Shown here piece after piece: positions 12,044 to 23,267 of a stretch of 64,000 nt of DNA. The position numbers and the translations under genes are program-made. The notes below the pieces were generated by a model, which made no database searches, had not been told where the DNA came from, and saw nothing but the letters and a program-made list of their open reading frames with translations. Positions within the stretch are counted from its first letter, which is position 1; every line of letters begins with the position of its first letter. Source of the DNA: Aegilops tauschii subsp. strangulata (Eukaryota; Streptophyta; Magnoliopsida; Poales; Poaceae); contig NC_053039.3 of assembly GCF_002575655.3 (NCBI RefSeq), positions 371,853,633 through 371,917,632 on the forward strand. Reading direction: 5' to 3'.

Positions 12044-12949
12044 CTCTGTAGGCGGTTTATTTGAAACAATGCTTCACCCTTTTGGACTCGATGAGCCTTT
12101 GTAATAGAATAGGATCAACACTTTAACTTTGTTGTGCCATCGTGCACGTGTTGAATGCTGAATTCTATGAAAGTTAAGCTCAAATAGTTATCTTCTACTA
12201 TCCGGCTTTTAAGCACACGTCCGGTTTATATAACCCGGAATAGCAAGGTTTAGTACCTCAATTCCGGTTTACCAGTCTGAATAACGCCGATTGTGTTCGA
12301 CTAGTACTGTGAATCAAAGTTAAGCCGGCAAAGTGACACCCGCCGTGCACACTATTGAAATAATCAGAAGAACTTTTTGTAACTCAGAAAAGCTTAGGGG
12401 CTTCCGGTTCGAATACGACCAGAGACCCGTCCCAAAGGGGTTATGCTAAGATTCGAATGTAATCATATAGCCCCCAGTGGGTGTGGCGATGCCAATCAAG
12501 AGGGTACCGACAGCTATGTTCTCTTTGGTTCGAATACGACCCATGTTTGAACAGGAAGCCCCCAAATGACTTCAGGAGTTGTTTAACGACGCTGATTCGA
12601 ATACGATCCACGTCGGTTCCTAAAGGGGTTAAACTATGATTCAAATATGATCAAAGAAAACTCCCCAATGAGCTCGGCACTTTGCCAATCAAATGGGTAT
12701 CGACAGCTATGTTCTCTTTGGTTCGAATACGACCTATGTTTGAACAGGAAGCCCCCAAGTGACTATCTTGTGTATGGCTAGATTCGAATGCGATCATAAG
12801 CCGGATCCTCCTTCAAGTTATCATGTGATCTTGCAATGAAAACAACACGTTCATATTTGGAGGAGAAAAAAGGACAGAGGTCCTGCTTTATTGCTTATCA
12901 TAATATATACATGGCTTAGAGAAATATGTACATTATGAGAGCCGAGGGC
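12044..12949. repeat. Convergent intergenic region of Tat-1 with a recurring TTCGAATACGA motif
   Basis: Non-coding space between the 3' ends of the antisense gene and pol. About seven imperfect copies of a TTCGAATACGA-type motif occur near 12409, 12452, 12530, 12594, 12637, 12720 and 12781. A longer direct repeat, starting GCCAATCAA, lies at about 12491-12571 and 12684-12764 and includes GACAGCTATGTTCTCTTTGG and AACAGGAAGCCCCCAA. The segments could hold terminators or regulatory sites; no coding signal is seen. Confidence 0.6.
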
Positions 12950-15900
12950 TCAAGTGTAGTAAGGCCGAAGCTGAGCTATGTTCCATGGCCGACGGGTCTC
13001 TTCCTCCGACTTACGTGAATCTTTGTGCTCCCAAATGTCAATGAGGTAATATGACCCATTGTGCAAATTCTTGCTGACCACAAAGGGCCCTTCCCAAGGC
13101 GGGGATAGCTTGTGCGCATCTGTTTGATCTTGGATGAGCCGGAGCACCAGATCGCCTTCCTGGAAGACCCGGGATTTAACCCGGCGGCTGTGGTAACGGC
13201 GCAGGTCTTGTTGGTAAATCGCCGAGCGAGCTGCTGCCACATCACGCTGTTCGTCCAACAAGTCAAGAGCATCTTGACGCGCCTGTTCATTATCCACCTC
13301 AACATAAGCCGCCACTCGAGGCGAGTCATGACGGATGTCACTGGGGAGGACTGCTTCCGCTCCATAAACCATGAAGAAAGGCGTGAAACCTGTAGACCTG
13401 TTAGGAGTAGTGTTGATACTCCACAACACGGAGGGTAACTCCTCCACCCAACAACCCGCGTCCGTTGTAAAGGGACCAAAAGCCGGGGTTTGATGCCTTT
13501 CAGAATCTCCTGATTAGCCCTCTCAGCTTGACCATTGGATTGAGGGTGAGCCACTGATGAAACATCAAGTCTAATATGCTCTCGCTGACAAAACTCCTCC
13601 ATGGCGCCTTTGGATAGATTGGTACCATTGTCAGTTATAATGCTGTGTGGAAAGCCAAAGCGAAAGATCACCTTTTTCATAAACTGAACTGCCGTGGCTG
13701 CATCACACTTGCTAACTGGCTCCGCTTCAACCCACTTGGTAAATTTGTCAACTGCCACCAAGAGGTGGGTCTTCTTATCCTTGGACCTTTTAAAAGGCCC
13801 AACCATATCAAGCCCCCAGACCGCAAAGGGCCAAGTAATTGGGATCATCCTCAGCTCCTGAGCCGGCACATGAGCCCGTCGCGAGAACCTTTGGCAACCA
13901 TCACATTTACTGACCAAGTCCTCCGCATCAGCATGAGCCGTCAGCCAATAAAAACCATGACGAAAAGCCTTGGCCACAAGAGACTTTGAGCCGGCGTGAT
14001 GGCCACAATCCCCTTCATGAATCTCACGCAAGATCTCTTGACCTTCCTCAGGGGAGACACAACGCTGGAACGCTCCCGTAACACTGCGGCGATGCAACTC
14101 ACCATTGATAACAACCATTGACTTAGACCGCCAGGTTATTTGTCTGGCCAAAGTTTCGTCCTCAGGCAAATCTCCCCGGGTCATGTAAGCCAGATAGGGC
14201 ACTGTCCAGTCCGGGATGATGTGGAGAGCCGCCACCAGTCGTGCCTCCGGGTCAGGGACAGCCAAGTCTTCCTCTGTGGGCAACTTAACAGAAGGGTTAT
14301 GCAGGACGTCCAGGAAAGTATTAGGCGGCACCGGTTTTCGCTGAGAGCCCAGCCGGCTTAAAGCATCAGCCGCCTCGTTCTTCCTGCGATCGATGTGCTC
14401 TACTTGGTAACCCTGAAAGTGCCCCGCAATGGCATCAACTTCACGGCGATAAGCCGCCATGAGAGGGTCCTTGGAGTCCCACTTTCCTGATACTTGTTGA
14501 GCCACCAAGTCTGAGTCGCCGAAGCACCTTACCCGGCTCAAGCTCATTTCCTTAGCCATCCGAAGACCGTGGAGCAAGGCCTCGTACTCAGCTGCATTGT
14601 TGGTGCAAGGAAACATCAATTGTAGCACATAATGGAACTTGTCACCTTTGGGGGAAGCCAATACGACTCCAGCCCCCGAGCCCTCCAATTGCCTGGACCC
14701 ATCGAAGTGAATAGTCCAATATGTGTTATCCGGCTTTTGTTCGGGCACTTGTAGCTCTGTCCAATCATTGATGAAATCCACCAAGGCCTGAGATTTAACA
14801 GCAGTGCGTGGCACGTATTTCAGACCATGAGGTCCGAGTTCTATAGCCCACTTAGCCACTCTCCCTGTGGCCTCTCTGTTTTGAATGATATCTCCAAGGG
14901 GGGCAGAACTGACCACAGTGATGGGGTGACCCTGGAAATAATGTTTAAGCTTCCGGCTTGCCATGAACACACCATAAACGAGTTTCTGCCAATGCGGATA
15001 CCGCTGCTTGGACTCAATGAGTACTTCGCTGACATAATAAACCGGCCGCTGAACCGGATGCTCCCTACCTTCTTCCTTGCGCTCCACCACCACGGCCACA
15101 CTGACGGCTCGTGTGTTAGCAGCCACATACAGCAATAAAGGCTCCTTGTCAACCGGAGCAGCAAGGACTGGGGGCTCGGCCAGCTGTCTCTTCAAATCCT
15201 CAAAAGCAGTATTTGCTGCATCATTCCAGACAAAGTCATCAGTTTTCTTCATCAACTGGTACAATGGCATGGCCTTCTCACCCAAACGGCTTATAAAACG
15301 GCTTAAAGCAGCAATACGACCCGCCAAACGCTGGACGTCGTTTATGCACGCCGGCTTAGCCAGAGAGGTGATTGCCTTGATCTTCTCCGGGTTAGCTTCA
15401 ATACCTCTGTTAGAAACCAAGAAACCCAAGAGCTTGCCTGCAGGAACACCAAAAACACATTTGGCCAGGTTAAGCATCATCTTGTAGACCCGGAGATTAT
15501 CAAAGGTTTCTCTCAAATCATCTATCAAGGTTTTCTCCTCCCTGGACTTAACCACAATATCATCCACATAAGCATGGACATTGCGCCCAATCTGGTTATG
15601 AAGACAGTTCCGCACGCAACGCTGATAAGTCGCCTGTGCACTCTTGAGCCCAAAAGGCATAGATACATAGCAGAAGGCTCCAAAGGGAGTGATGAACGCC
15701 GTCTTCTCCTGGTCCTTAACTGCCATTTTAATCTGATGGTATCCAGAATAAGCATCCAAGAAACTCAAGCGCTCGCAACCCGCCGTAGCATCAATGATTT
15801 GATCAATATGGGGAAGGGCGAAAGGATCAGCCGGACACGCCTTGTTCAAGTCCGTGTAATCCACACACATCCGCCAGGTGCCGTTCTTTTTGAGTATGAG

Positions 15901-16152
15901 CACCGGGTTAGCTAACCATTTTGGGTGAAAGACTTCAATAATAAACCCGGCCGCCAAGAGCCGGGCCACCTCTTCACCAATAGCTTTCCACCTCTCTTCA
16001 TTAAACCGCCGAAAGAATTGCCTGACCGGCTTAAATTTCGGATCAACATTGAGAGTGTGCTCAGCGAGTTCTCTAGGTACACCTGGCATGTCAGAAGGTT
16101 TCCATGCAAAAATGTCCCTATTCTCACGGATGAACTCGATGAGCGCGCTTTC
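12950..16152 (-). pseudogene. Tat-1 pol: reverse transcriptase, degenerate RNase H, second RNase H, integrase; one frameshift
   Basis: Gypsy pol read from 16152 down. RT has FLDAYSGYHQI and the catalytic YVDD, both intact. The RNase H after RT lacks its usual acidic residues (LYVAANTRAVSVAV). A second RNase H follows (IHFDGS, NNAAEYEAL, GDSDL, NEAADAL) with its D-E-D-D residues present. Integrase has an HHCC finger (CDGC) and an intact DD35E: WGLDMVG, ITDNGT, and NGQAE exactly 35 residues after the second Asp. A one-base loss near 13455-13462 shifts the frame. The last ~165 residues continue in another frame to the stop at 12950. The same reading frame runs upstream into gag-protease, separated only by the TAG at 16153-16155. 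Confidence 0.88.
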
Positions 16153-19100
16153 CTATTTTGGATCCAGATTGGCACTAATGCTAAACTGCTGAGATGAATC
16201 ACCTGGAACAAAATCAACAAGTTTAGTCTCATCAGCCGACTTAAATTTCATTGCCGGCTCATGCTCCGTAGTCGGCTTTTTCAGAGAGGTCATATCTATG
16301 GGGTCAACATTGTCCTTGTAGAATTTTAACTCCTCTGTTGCACAAACAGATTCTGCTTAAGCTGCATCGCCTTCCTCACACTCCAAGGCCACCTTCCGGC
16401 TGCCGTGAACCGTAATGGTCCCATTATGACCCGGCATCTTGAGCTGTAAATACACGTAACACGGTCGTGCCATGAACTTGGCGTAAGCCGGCCGCCCAAA
16501 TATGGCATGGTACGGACTTCTTATCTTGACCACCTCAAAGGTCAATTTTTCCACCCTGTAGTTGTGCTCGTCTCCAAAGGCCACTTCCAACTCAATCTTG
16601 CCGACTGGATAAGCCGACTTACCAGGTACCACACCATGGAAAATAGTGTTTGACTGGCTGAGGTTCTTATCAATCAACCCCATACGACGGAAAGTCTCAT
16701 AATAGAGGATGTTGATGCTGCTGCCTCCATCCATGAGCACTTTAGTGAACTTATATCCTCCCACCTGAGGAGCCACCACCAAGGCCAAGTGACCCGGATT
16801 ATCCACCCGGGGAGGGTGATCCTCCCTACTCCACACTATAGGCTGCTCAGACCACCGCAAGTAACGCGGAACCGCCGGCTCAACAGCATTCACAGCCCTC
16901 TTGTGAAGCTTCTGATCTCGCTTACACAGACTGGTGGTAAATACATGATACTGTCCACCGCTAAGCTGCTTTGGATTGGTCTGATAACCCCCCTGCTGCT
17001 GTTGATGACCCTGGCCAGACTGTTGATTAAAGCCCCCTTGACCGTTCTGAGGGTTAGAATTTGAGCCGCCGCCCGGGCCATGAAAGCCGCCGGCGCCTGA
17101 GCCACCGCCCGGGCCATTGTTGCCGTTAAAGGCGTTGGAATTCTTAAAGGCCTTCATGATTGCACAATCCTTCCACAGATGAGTAGATGGCTTCTCTCTA
17201 GAGCCATGCCTTGGACAGGGCTCATTCAACAGCTGCTCCAGCGTCGGGCCTGACCCCCCGGCTCGGGGAGGGGGCCTCCCCTTGCGTCTCTGGCTATTAC
17301 CCTGTGAGTTGGCGTTGGCCACGAACTCTAGGCTGCCGTCGGCCTTACGCTTGCCACCTCCTTGGTTCCCCGGGTTATGCTGAGGACCCTTGCCATTGCC
17401 GTTCTTCTTTCCCTTCCCTGTCCTTTCGTCATCCGAAGCGGGGTCCTTGGTACTATCAGAATCGGCGTACTTGACGAGAGCCGCCATCAGCGTACCCATA
17501 TCATTGCAGTCGCGCTTAAGCCGCCCGAGTTTCATCTTCAGGGGCAGGAAACGACAATTTTGCTCCAACATCAAGACCGCAGAGCCGGCATCCATCTTAT
17601 CCGATGAATGTATGATCTCTTTGACCCGGCGAACCCAATGTGTCGTAGACTCACCCTCCTGCTGTTTACAGTTAGTCAAATCCACTATTGACATAGACTG
17701 CCTACAGGTGTCTTTGAAGTTTTGTATGAACCGGGCCTTCAGCTCAGTCCAAGATCCAATGGAATTCGGCGGTAGCCCTTTCAACCAAGTGCGGGCGGTC
17801 CCATCTAGCATCATGGTGAAGTACTTGGCCATCGCTGCTTCACTGACCTCCAGTAGTTCCATGGCCATCTCGTAGCTTTCGATCCAGGCCGCGGGTTGTA
17901 AGTCAGCCGTGTAATTAGGCACCTTCCTAGGGCCTTTGAAGTCTTTGGGTAGACGTTCGTTGCGGAGAGCTGGCACTAAACAAGGGACACCTCCAGTCCT
18001 GGTAGGGATACCCACGTCGACGGAAGTCGTCGGATAAGCCGGGGGAGTCTGGTAAGCCGTCAACTGAGGCACCTGCTCCGCCTCTTGCCGCGCTCTGTCT
18101 TGGTCTGCTGTGTGAAAGGCTCCGTTATGAGCCGGGCCATGGCCAGGGGGCGGGTCATGGCGTCAGACATTACTTGAGCCGGTCGCTGAGACCATGTGTC
18201 TGCTGTAACTCGGGCTCCAGCCTGGACGAGGGGTCGAATGGATCTTGTCCCGGCTGTAAGAGTACACCTCTTGCTGCGCTAGTGCTGTCTGAAGGAGTTC
18301 CCTGACCCGGCGGGTTTCAATAGCCGTCGGAGAGTCGCCGTCAATTGGGAGGGCCGCCAGCCGTGCTGCTGCGGCTACCATGTTCTCCAGCGGGTTAGCA
18401 TAATGACCCGGTGGTATTGGCACATGCTGAGGCAGGGCAGGGTTCACCCAGGGAGGGCCCATCACTTGTGGCTGAACAGGGGTCCCAGACCCGGGCACTA
18501 TGATCCCTGGCGGGTCACTAGACCCTGCACCTGGCGTGTTGAAGAGGTTTCGAGGATCGTAAACCGGAGGGAGTCGAGATTGGGCCTTTTGATGCCTCCT
18601 TCTCATGACCTCGTTGGACGCGTTCTGATCCATCGTGAGCCGGAAGGACTGCGCCTGAATCAACTGAGTTTGGGCGTCGAGAGCCGCCCTCTCCGCAGCC
18701 ATCCTGATCCCTTCCGCTGCCAGATCCTCTTTGGCTTTCACGAGATCTAACTTTAACTGCGCCACCTCCACGTCATGCTGAGCTTGATCCGCCGGGTCAA
18801 CCGCGGCGGTCAACAGGACTGTCATCTTGTCCGTGAGATCCATCAGCACCTGAGCCGGTGAGGGCACCGGGTTTCCCACTCCAGCAGCAGGGTTCTGAAC
18901 GGGCTGCGCACCGGCCATGAAGATTCCAACCCGGCTCGGCGGCTCAAACGGGTCCGGAATACTGTCACCATCGGAACAACCCATGAGCCTGCCATCTTGG
19001 AGTTGATACAACGAGTTTGACTCATCTGTGGACGACTCGCCGTCAGAGCCGGCGGCCGTCTCATCACCAGATCCAGATCCATCATGGAGCCCTCCATGGA

Positions 19101-19332
19101 TACATCCCACAAAAGCATGCTTCAAGGCAGGCAGGGCCCGGGCGGGTCATGCGCGCTGAGCCGTCTCGATGAGATCGGCGCAGAGATCCGGCTCAGGGCC
19201 CGGCTCACCAATCTTGCCAATGAAAACATGAATTCCGCTGAAGGGGACCCGATACCCGTACTCAATTGAGCCGGCGTCGGGGCCCCAGTTTGCATCGTCG
19301 ATGTAGATCTTGCCGCGACGACTCTTGGTCAT
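16153..19332 (-). pseudogene. Tat-1 gag-protease, three premature stops, ends at TAG
   Basis: The gag start is taken as ATG 19332 (MTKSRRGKIYIDD), because that N-terminus is conserved in Tat-2. The frame is 1059 codons plus TAG at 16153-16155. The first third is a Glu/Ala-rich helix region (AQLKLDLVKAKEDLAAEGIR). The retrotransposon gag domain is in the middle (WLKGLPPNSIGSW). A Gly/Gln/Asn-rich linker follows with a Cys/His segment (CPRHG...HLWKDC), then an aspartic protease (LMDGGSSINILY). Stops interrupt it at 19147-19149 and 18163-18165 (each TGA where Tat-2 has CGA) and at 16357-16359 (TAA where Tat-2 has TAC). The terminal TAG is shared with Tat-2 and may be natural. Confidence 0.85.
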
Positions 19333-19420
19333 CCGGCCCACGGCGTATCCCTTGAGCCCTTCGAAGCTGCCCTTCAAGAACTCAAATCCACCGTGCGCTG
19401 GCCCCACGGTGGGCGCCAAC
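19333..19420 (-). other. Tat-1 leader and primer binding site
   Basis: The minus strand right after the 5' LTR reads GTTGGCGCCCACCGTGGGG (PBS region 19402-19420). TGGCGCC is a common primer-site core in plant Gypsy elements. Only ~88 bp separate LTR and gag, and an open frame starting in the LTR (ATG 19512) runs through the primer site into gag without a stop. Confidence 0.75.
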
Positions 19421-19939
19421 TGTCGTGGAATTGTCACGGCAGATGTCCTCAAGCTAGGACTTAGTCGTGGAGCCATCGCCGCTAGGAAGCTTGAAGGGGT
19501 TAAAAGGGACAAGGGACACGAGGGTTTATACTGGTTCGGCCCCTTACGGTGAAGGTGAAAGCCTACGTCCAGTTGAGGTGGTATTGATTAGGGTTTCGAT
19601 GACCAGGGAGCTTAATTGCTATGCCTGGCTCTCGATAAGATCTTTCTTGCCCCTAAACCGCTGCCGGGTCGCCCCTTTATATAGAGAGGTTGACGCCCAG
19701 CAGCTCTCAGAGTCCCGGCCGGCTCATAAGAGTGTCCGGCTCGGACTCTCAACTATTCTTGCCTTAGACTACAAGTTCTACCATAATGATGGTTGTAACT
19801 ACGGGCCTTAAGCCATATCCGGGTCTTAAGCCCATCTTTGGCCCACCGTCTTCAAGCTTGGCGCCGGGCTTCTGGCGATGACCATTATGAGTAACCCGGC
19901 CCCTCCTGGCGGGTGACTCTAAGGTTTATATCCTCAATA
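19421..19939 (-). repeat. 5' LTR of Tat-1
   Basis: 519 bp. It differs from the other LTR by a one-base deletion and a terminal CATA-type change (ends CAATA rather than CAACA). The minus strand carries TATATAAA at 19676-19683, the likely core promoter for gag-pol. Confidence 0.9.
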
Positions 19940-19944
19940 GGTTC

Positions 19945-21055
19945 CCTTCCCACTTCAGCCCATGGGGCCCTCCGGGATAGGTGGCCCCACCCGGTGGACC
20001 CCCGGGACCCTTCCGGTGGTCCCGGTACAATACCGATAACCCCCGAAACTTTCCCGGTGGCCGAAACTGGACTTCCCATATATAATTCTTCACCTCTGGA
20101 CCATTCCGGAACTCCTCGTGACGTCCGGGATCTCATCCGGGACTCCGAACAACTTTCGGGTTTCCGCATACTAATATCTCTACAACCCTAGCGTCACCGA
20201 ACCTTAAGTGTGTCGACCCTACGGGTTCGGGAGACATGCAGACATGACCGAGACGCCTCTTCGGTCAATAACCAACAGCGGGATCTGGATACCCATGTTG
20301 GCTCCCACATGTTCCACGATGATCTCATCGGATGAACCACGATGTCGAGGATTCAATCAATCCCGTATACAATTCCCTTTGTCAATCGGTATGTTACTTG
20401 CCCGAGATTCGATCGTCGGTATCCCAATACCTTGTTCAATCTCGTTACCGGCAAGTCTCTTTACTCGTACCGTAATGCATGATCCCGTGGCTAACTCCTT
20501 AGTCACATTGAGCTCATTATGATGATGCATTACCGAGTGGGCCCAGAGATACCTCTCCGTCACACGGAGTGACAAATCCCAGTCTCGATCCGTGCCAACT
20601 CAACAGACACTTTCGGAGATACCCGTAGTGTACCTTTATAGTCACCCAGTTACGTTGTGACGTTGGGTACACCCAAAGCACTCCTACGGCATCCGGGAGT
20701 TACACGATCTCATGGTCTAAGGAAAAGATACTTGACATTGGAAAAGCTCCAGCAAACAAACTACACGATCTTTGAGCTATGCTTAGGATTGGGTCTTGTC
20801 CATCACATCATTCTCCTAATGATGTGATCCCGTTATCAATGACATCCAATGTCCATAGTCAGGAAACCATGACTATCTGTTGATCAACGAGCTAGTCAAC
20901 TAGAGGCTTACTAGGGACACGTTGTGGTCTATGTATTCACACATGTATTACGATTTCCGGATAACACAATTATAGCATGAACAATAGACAATTATCATGA
21001 ACAAAGAAATATAATAATAACCATTTATTATTGCCTCTAGGGCATATTTCCAACA
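19945..21055 (-). repeat. 5' LTR of Angela-1, outer part
   Basis: Continuation of 6485-7105 after the Tat-1 insertion; the GGTTC at 19940-19944 is the second copy of the Tat-1 target duplication. It ends at 21055 with ...TTTCCAACA, the reverse complement of the LTR start. Confidence 0.9.
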
Positions 21056-22406
21056 GGGATATCACAATCTCTCTTATATTATTAATGCATCTATATATTT
21101 GGTAAAGGGCGGAAGGCTCGGCCTTATGCCTGGTGTTTTGTTCCACTCTTGCCGCCCTAGTTTCCGTCATACCGGTGTTATGTTCCCGGAGTTTGCGTTC
21201 CTTACACGGTTGGGTGATTTATGGGACCCCCTTGACAGTTCGCCTTGAATAAAACTCTTCCAGCACGGCCCAACCTTGGTTTTACCATTTGCCCAGCCTA
21301 TTTCTTTTCCCTAGGGAGTCGCTCTCTCGAGGGTCATCTTATTTTACCCCCCCCCCCGGGCCAGTGCTCCTCGGAGTGTTGGTCCAAACTAGAGCCACTT
21401 GCAGCGCCACCTCGGGGAAACTTGAGGTCTGGTTTTAGTTGTACGTAGTGTTCATCCGGTGTGTCCTGAGAACGAGGTACGTGCGACTCCTATCGGGATT
21501 GTCGACACATCGGGCGGCTTTGCTGGTTTTGTTTTACCATCGTCGAAATGTCTTGTAACCGGGATTCCGAGACTGATCGGGTCTTCCCGGGAGAAGGAAT
21601 ATCCTTCATTGACCGTGAGAGCTTATAATGGGCTAAGTTGGGACACCCCTGCAGGGTATTATCTTTCGAAAGCCGTGCCCGCGGTTATGTGGCAGATGGG
21701 AATTTGTTAATATCCGGTTATAGAGAACTTGACACTTGACCTTAATTAAAACGCATCAACCGCGTGTGTAGCCGTGATGGTCTCTTCTCGGCAGAGTCCG
21801 GGAAGTGAACACGGTTTCTGAGTTATGTTTGAAGTAAGTAGGAGTTCAGGATCACTTCTTGATCATTGCTAGTTCACGACCGTTCCTTTGTATCTCTTCT
21901 CGCTCTCATTTGCGTAAGTTAGCCACCATACTTGCTTAGACACTGCTGCAACCTCACCACTTTACCCCTTACTTACCCTTTAAGCTTTGCTAGTCTTGAT
22001 AGCCATGGTAATGGGATTGCTGAGTCCTCGTGGCTCACAGATTACTACAACACCGGTTGCAGGTACAGGTTTTGCGATGATCATGATGCGAGAGCGATGT
22101 TACTTGTTTTGGAGTTCTTCTTCTGCTTCTTCTTCGATCAGGGGATAGGTTCCAGGTCGGCAGCCTGGGCTAGCAGGGTGGATGTCATTCGAGTTTCTGT
22201 TTATGTTTCATCCGTAGTCGGATGTTGAGCTTATGTATGATGTATTGTTGTATTCTTGCGGCATTTGTATGCCTTGTATGTATCCCCAAATATTATGTAA
22301 TGTTGATGTAATGATATCCACCTTGCAAAAGCGTCTTCAAGATGCGCTTCTATCCTTGGTGGGACCTTCGAGTTCCTTTAGGATAGGGTCGCATCTTGGG
22401 CGTGAC
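21056..22406 (+). repeat. 3' part of an LTR of element A (long-LTR, probably Gypsy LARD/Sukkula-Erika-like), plus orientation
   Basis: The first ~1 kb (GATATCACAATC...) is the reverse complement of about 23650-24647, so it belongs to the same LTR group as element B but points the other way. It ends at 22406 with GGGCGTGACA, a plausible CA terminus. No primer site follows, so this is a 3' or solo LTR inserted in element B. Its left part was cut off when Angela-1 inserted; the expected continuation (CATGGATATTTT, seen in B) should lie left of the window. The family name is uncertain. Confidence 0.6.
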
Positions 22407-23267
22407 ATGGGGCCCACACGGGCTCGATCGTACAGCACCATCATGTACAAGGCTATGCACATGACATACGAAGCGTCCCCGAGTCGGCATAGCCAAGGAC
22501 TCTTTAAGACACTACGAGACCACTGTAAAACAAACCATGAAAAGGCGGACCACTAGACGTCGAACCCCAATCTCATATCATGCGTCTGTCGGAAAGATAT
22601 CCTAAGAGCTACTTGAATTCCCACCTATAAACTCCCGAAACTTTCTGGTTATGCAATCTGGTGCTGGGGATACAGGGGACACAAAATATATCACCCAAAC
22701 TAGCAATCCCTAGATCCAGCTGTATCCATCCGTCAACACATCACCAAGAAACCTTCGGAAATCGTGTACCTCAACCTTCGAAAAGCATCCGTTATACGAG
22801 TTATGGCAATACTCCCGAACTCCCGCCCCAGTACTGGGTGGCGTCGAGGTGATCTCACCAACAACTGCATAAAAGAGATTTCGATGTCGGCGAAACTCAG
22901 GTATTCCAGAACTGCAACGATAAAATTGTGACGACAACACCTCGGAGCTCAACTCCCCGGGACACTGCCACAACCCCTAAATGTCAGGAGGCACCAAGAA
23001 CAATGTTCTCGTCACAAAACCATCGGAACGATTCTAAGATACCCGCGTGATCCTAAAAAAAATTAGTGAAATTTGAGGAGAGAAGAGTCAAAACTTCTAC
23101 GTCAGGAGACCTCACCAGAGCGACGAAGGGACTGAGGAGTAAAAAGAATCCTACTCTCCGATATATATAATCCTAAGACTAAAAACATTTTTGTTCTAGA
23201 CTCAACAACGCCAGCGATTCGATCAAGCAGGGGGCTCCTAAGTCGGGGATGGCTCTGATTACCAACT
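22407..23267 (-). other. Internal region fragment of element B with primer binding site
   Basis: Directly adjoining the 4.2-kb LTR, the minus strand reads AGTTGGTAATCAGAGCC (23251-23267). This resembles a tRNA-Met primer site (TGGTATCAGAGCC) with one extra base. The remaining ~840 bp has no credible coding frame, as expected for the untranslated leader of a large non-autonomous element. It is cut at 22406/22407 by element A. Confidence 0.6.

Larger units (their letters stand above)
7106..19939 (-). mobile_element. Ty3/Gypsy retrotransposon, Tat lineage (Tat-1), complete
   Basis: A 12.8-kb element with LTRs of 520 bp (7106-7625) and 519 bp (19421-19939), flanked by the perfect 5-bp duplication GGTTC at 7101-7105 and 19940-19944. 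By eye the LTRs differ at four substitutions and one indel, so insertion is recent and younger than the host Angela. Gag-protease and pol are on the minus strand; a separate spliced gene lies on the plus strand between pol and the 3' LTR. The Tat lineage is inferred from three things: a degenerate RNase H followed by a second intact RNase H, the antisense gene, and its place between pol and the 3' LTR. I do not name the TREP family. Confidence 0.9.
1..21055 (-). mobile_element. Copia LTR retrotransposon, Angela/BARE1/WIS-like (Angela-1), interrupted by Tat-1
   Basis: This is a minus-strand Copia element whose 3' LTR runs off the left window edge. Reading leftwards from 21055 it has a 5' LTR (21055-19945 and 7105-6485), a tRNA-Met type primer site, a leader, gag-pol (5178-1198), a polypurine tract and a 3' LTR (1165 to beyond 1). 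The 5' LTR is split by the Gypsy element at 7106-19939; without it the LTR is 1732 bp. LTR length, order of parts and protein sequence fit the Angela/BARE1/WIS group; the family name is recognised, not searched. By eye the two LTRs differ at roughly a dozen sites over about 1.1 kb. The right junction at 21055/21056 lies in an older LTR; the matching target duplication is outside the window. Confidence 0.85.

Noticed and set aside
12400..12800. CRISPR-like array
   Set aside because: Motif copies are imperfect, irregularly spaced and lie inside a plant retrotransposon.
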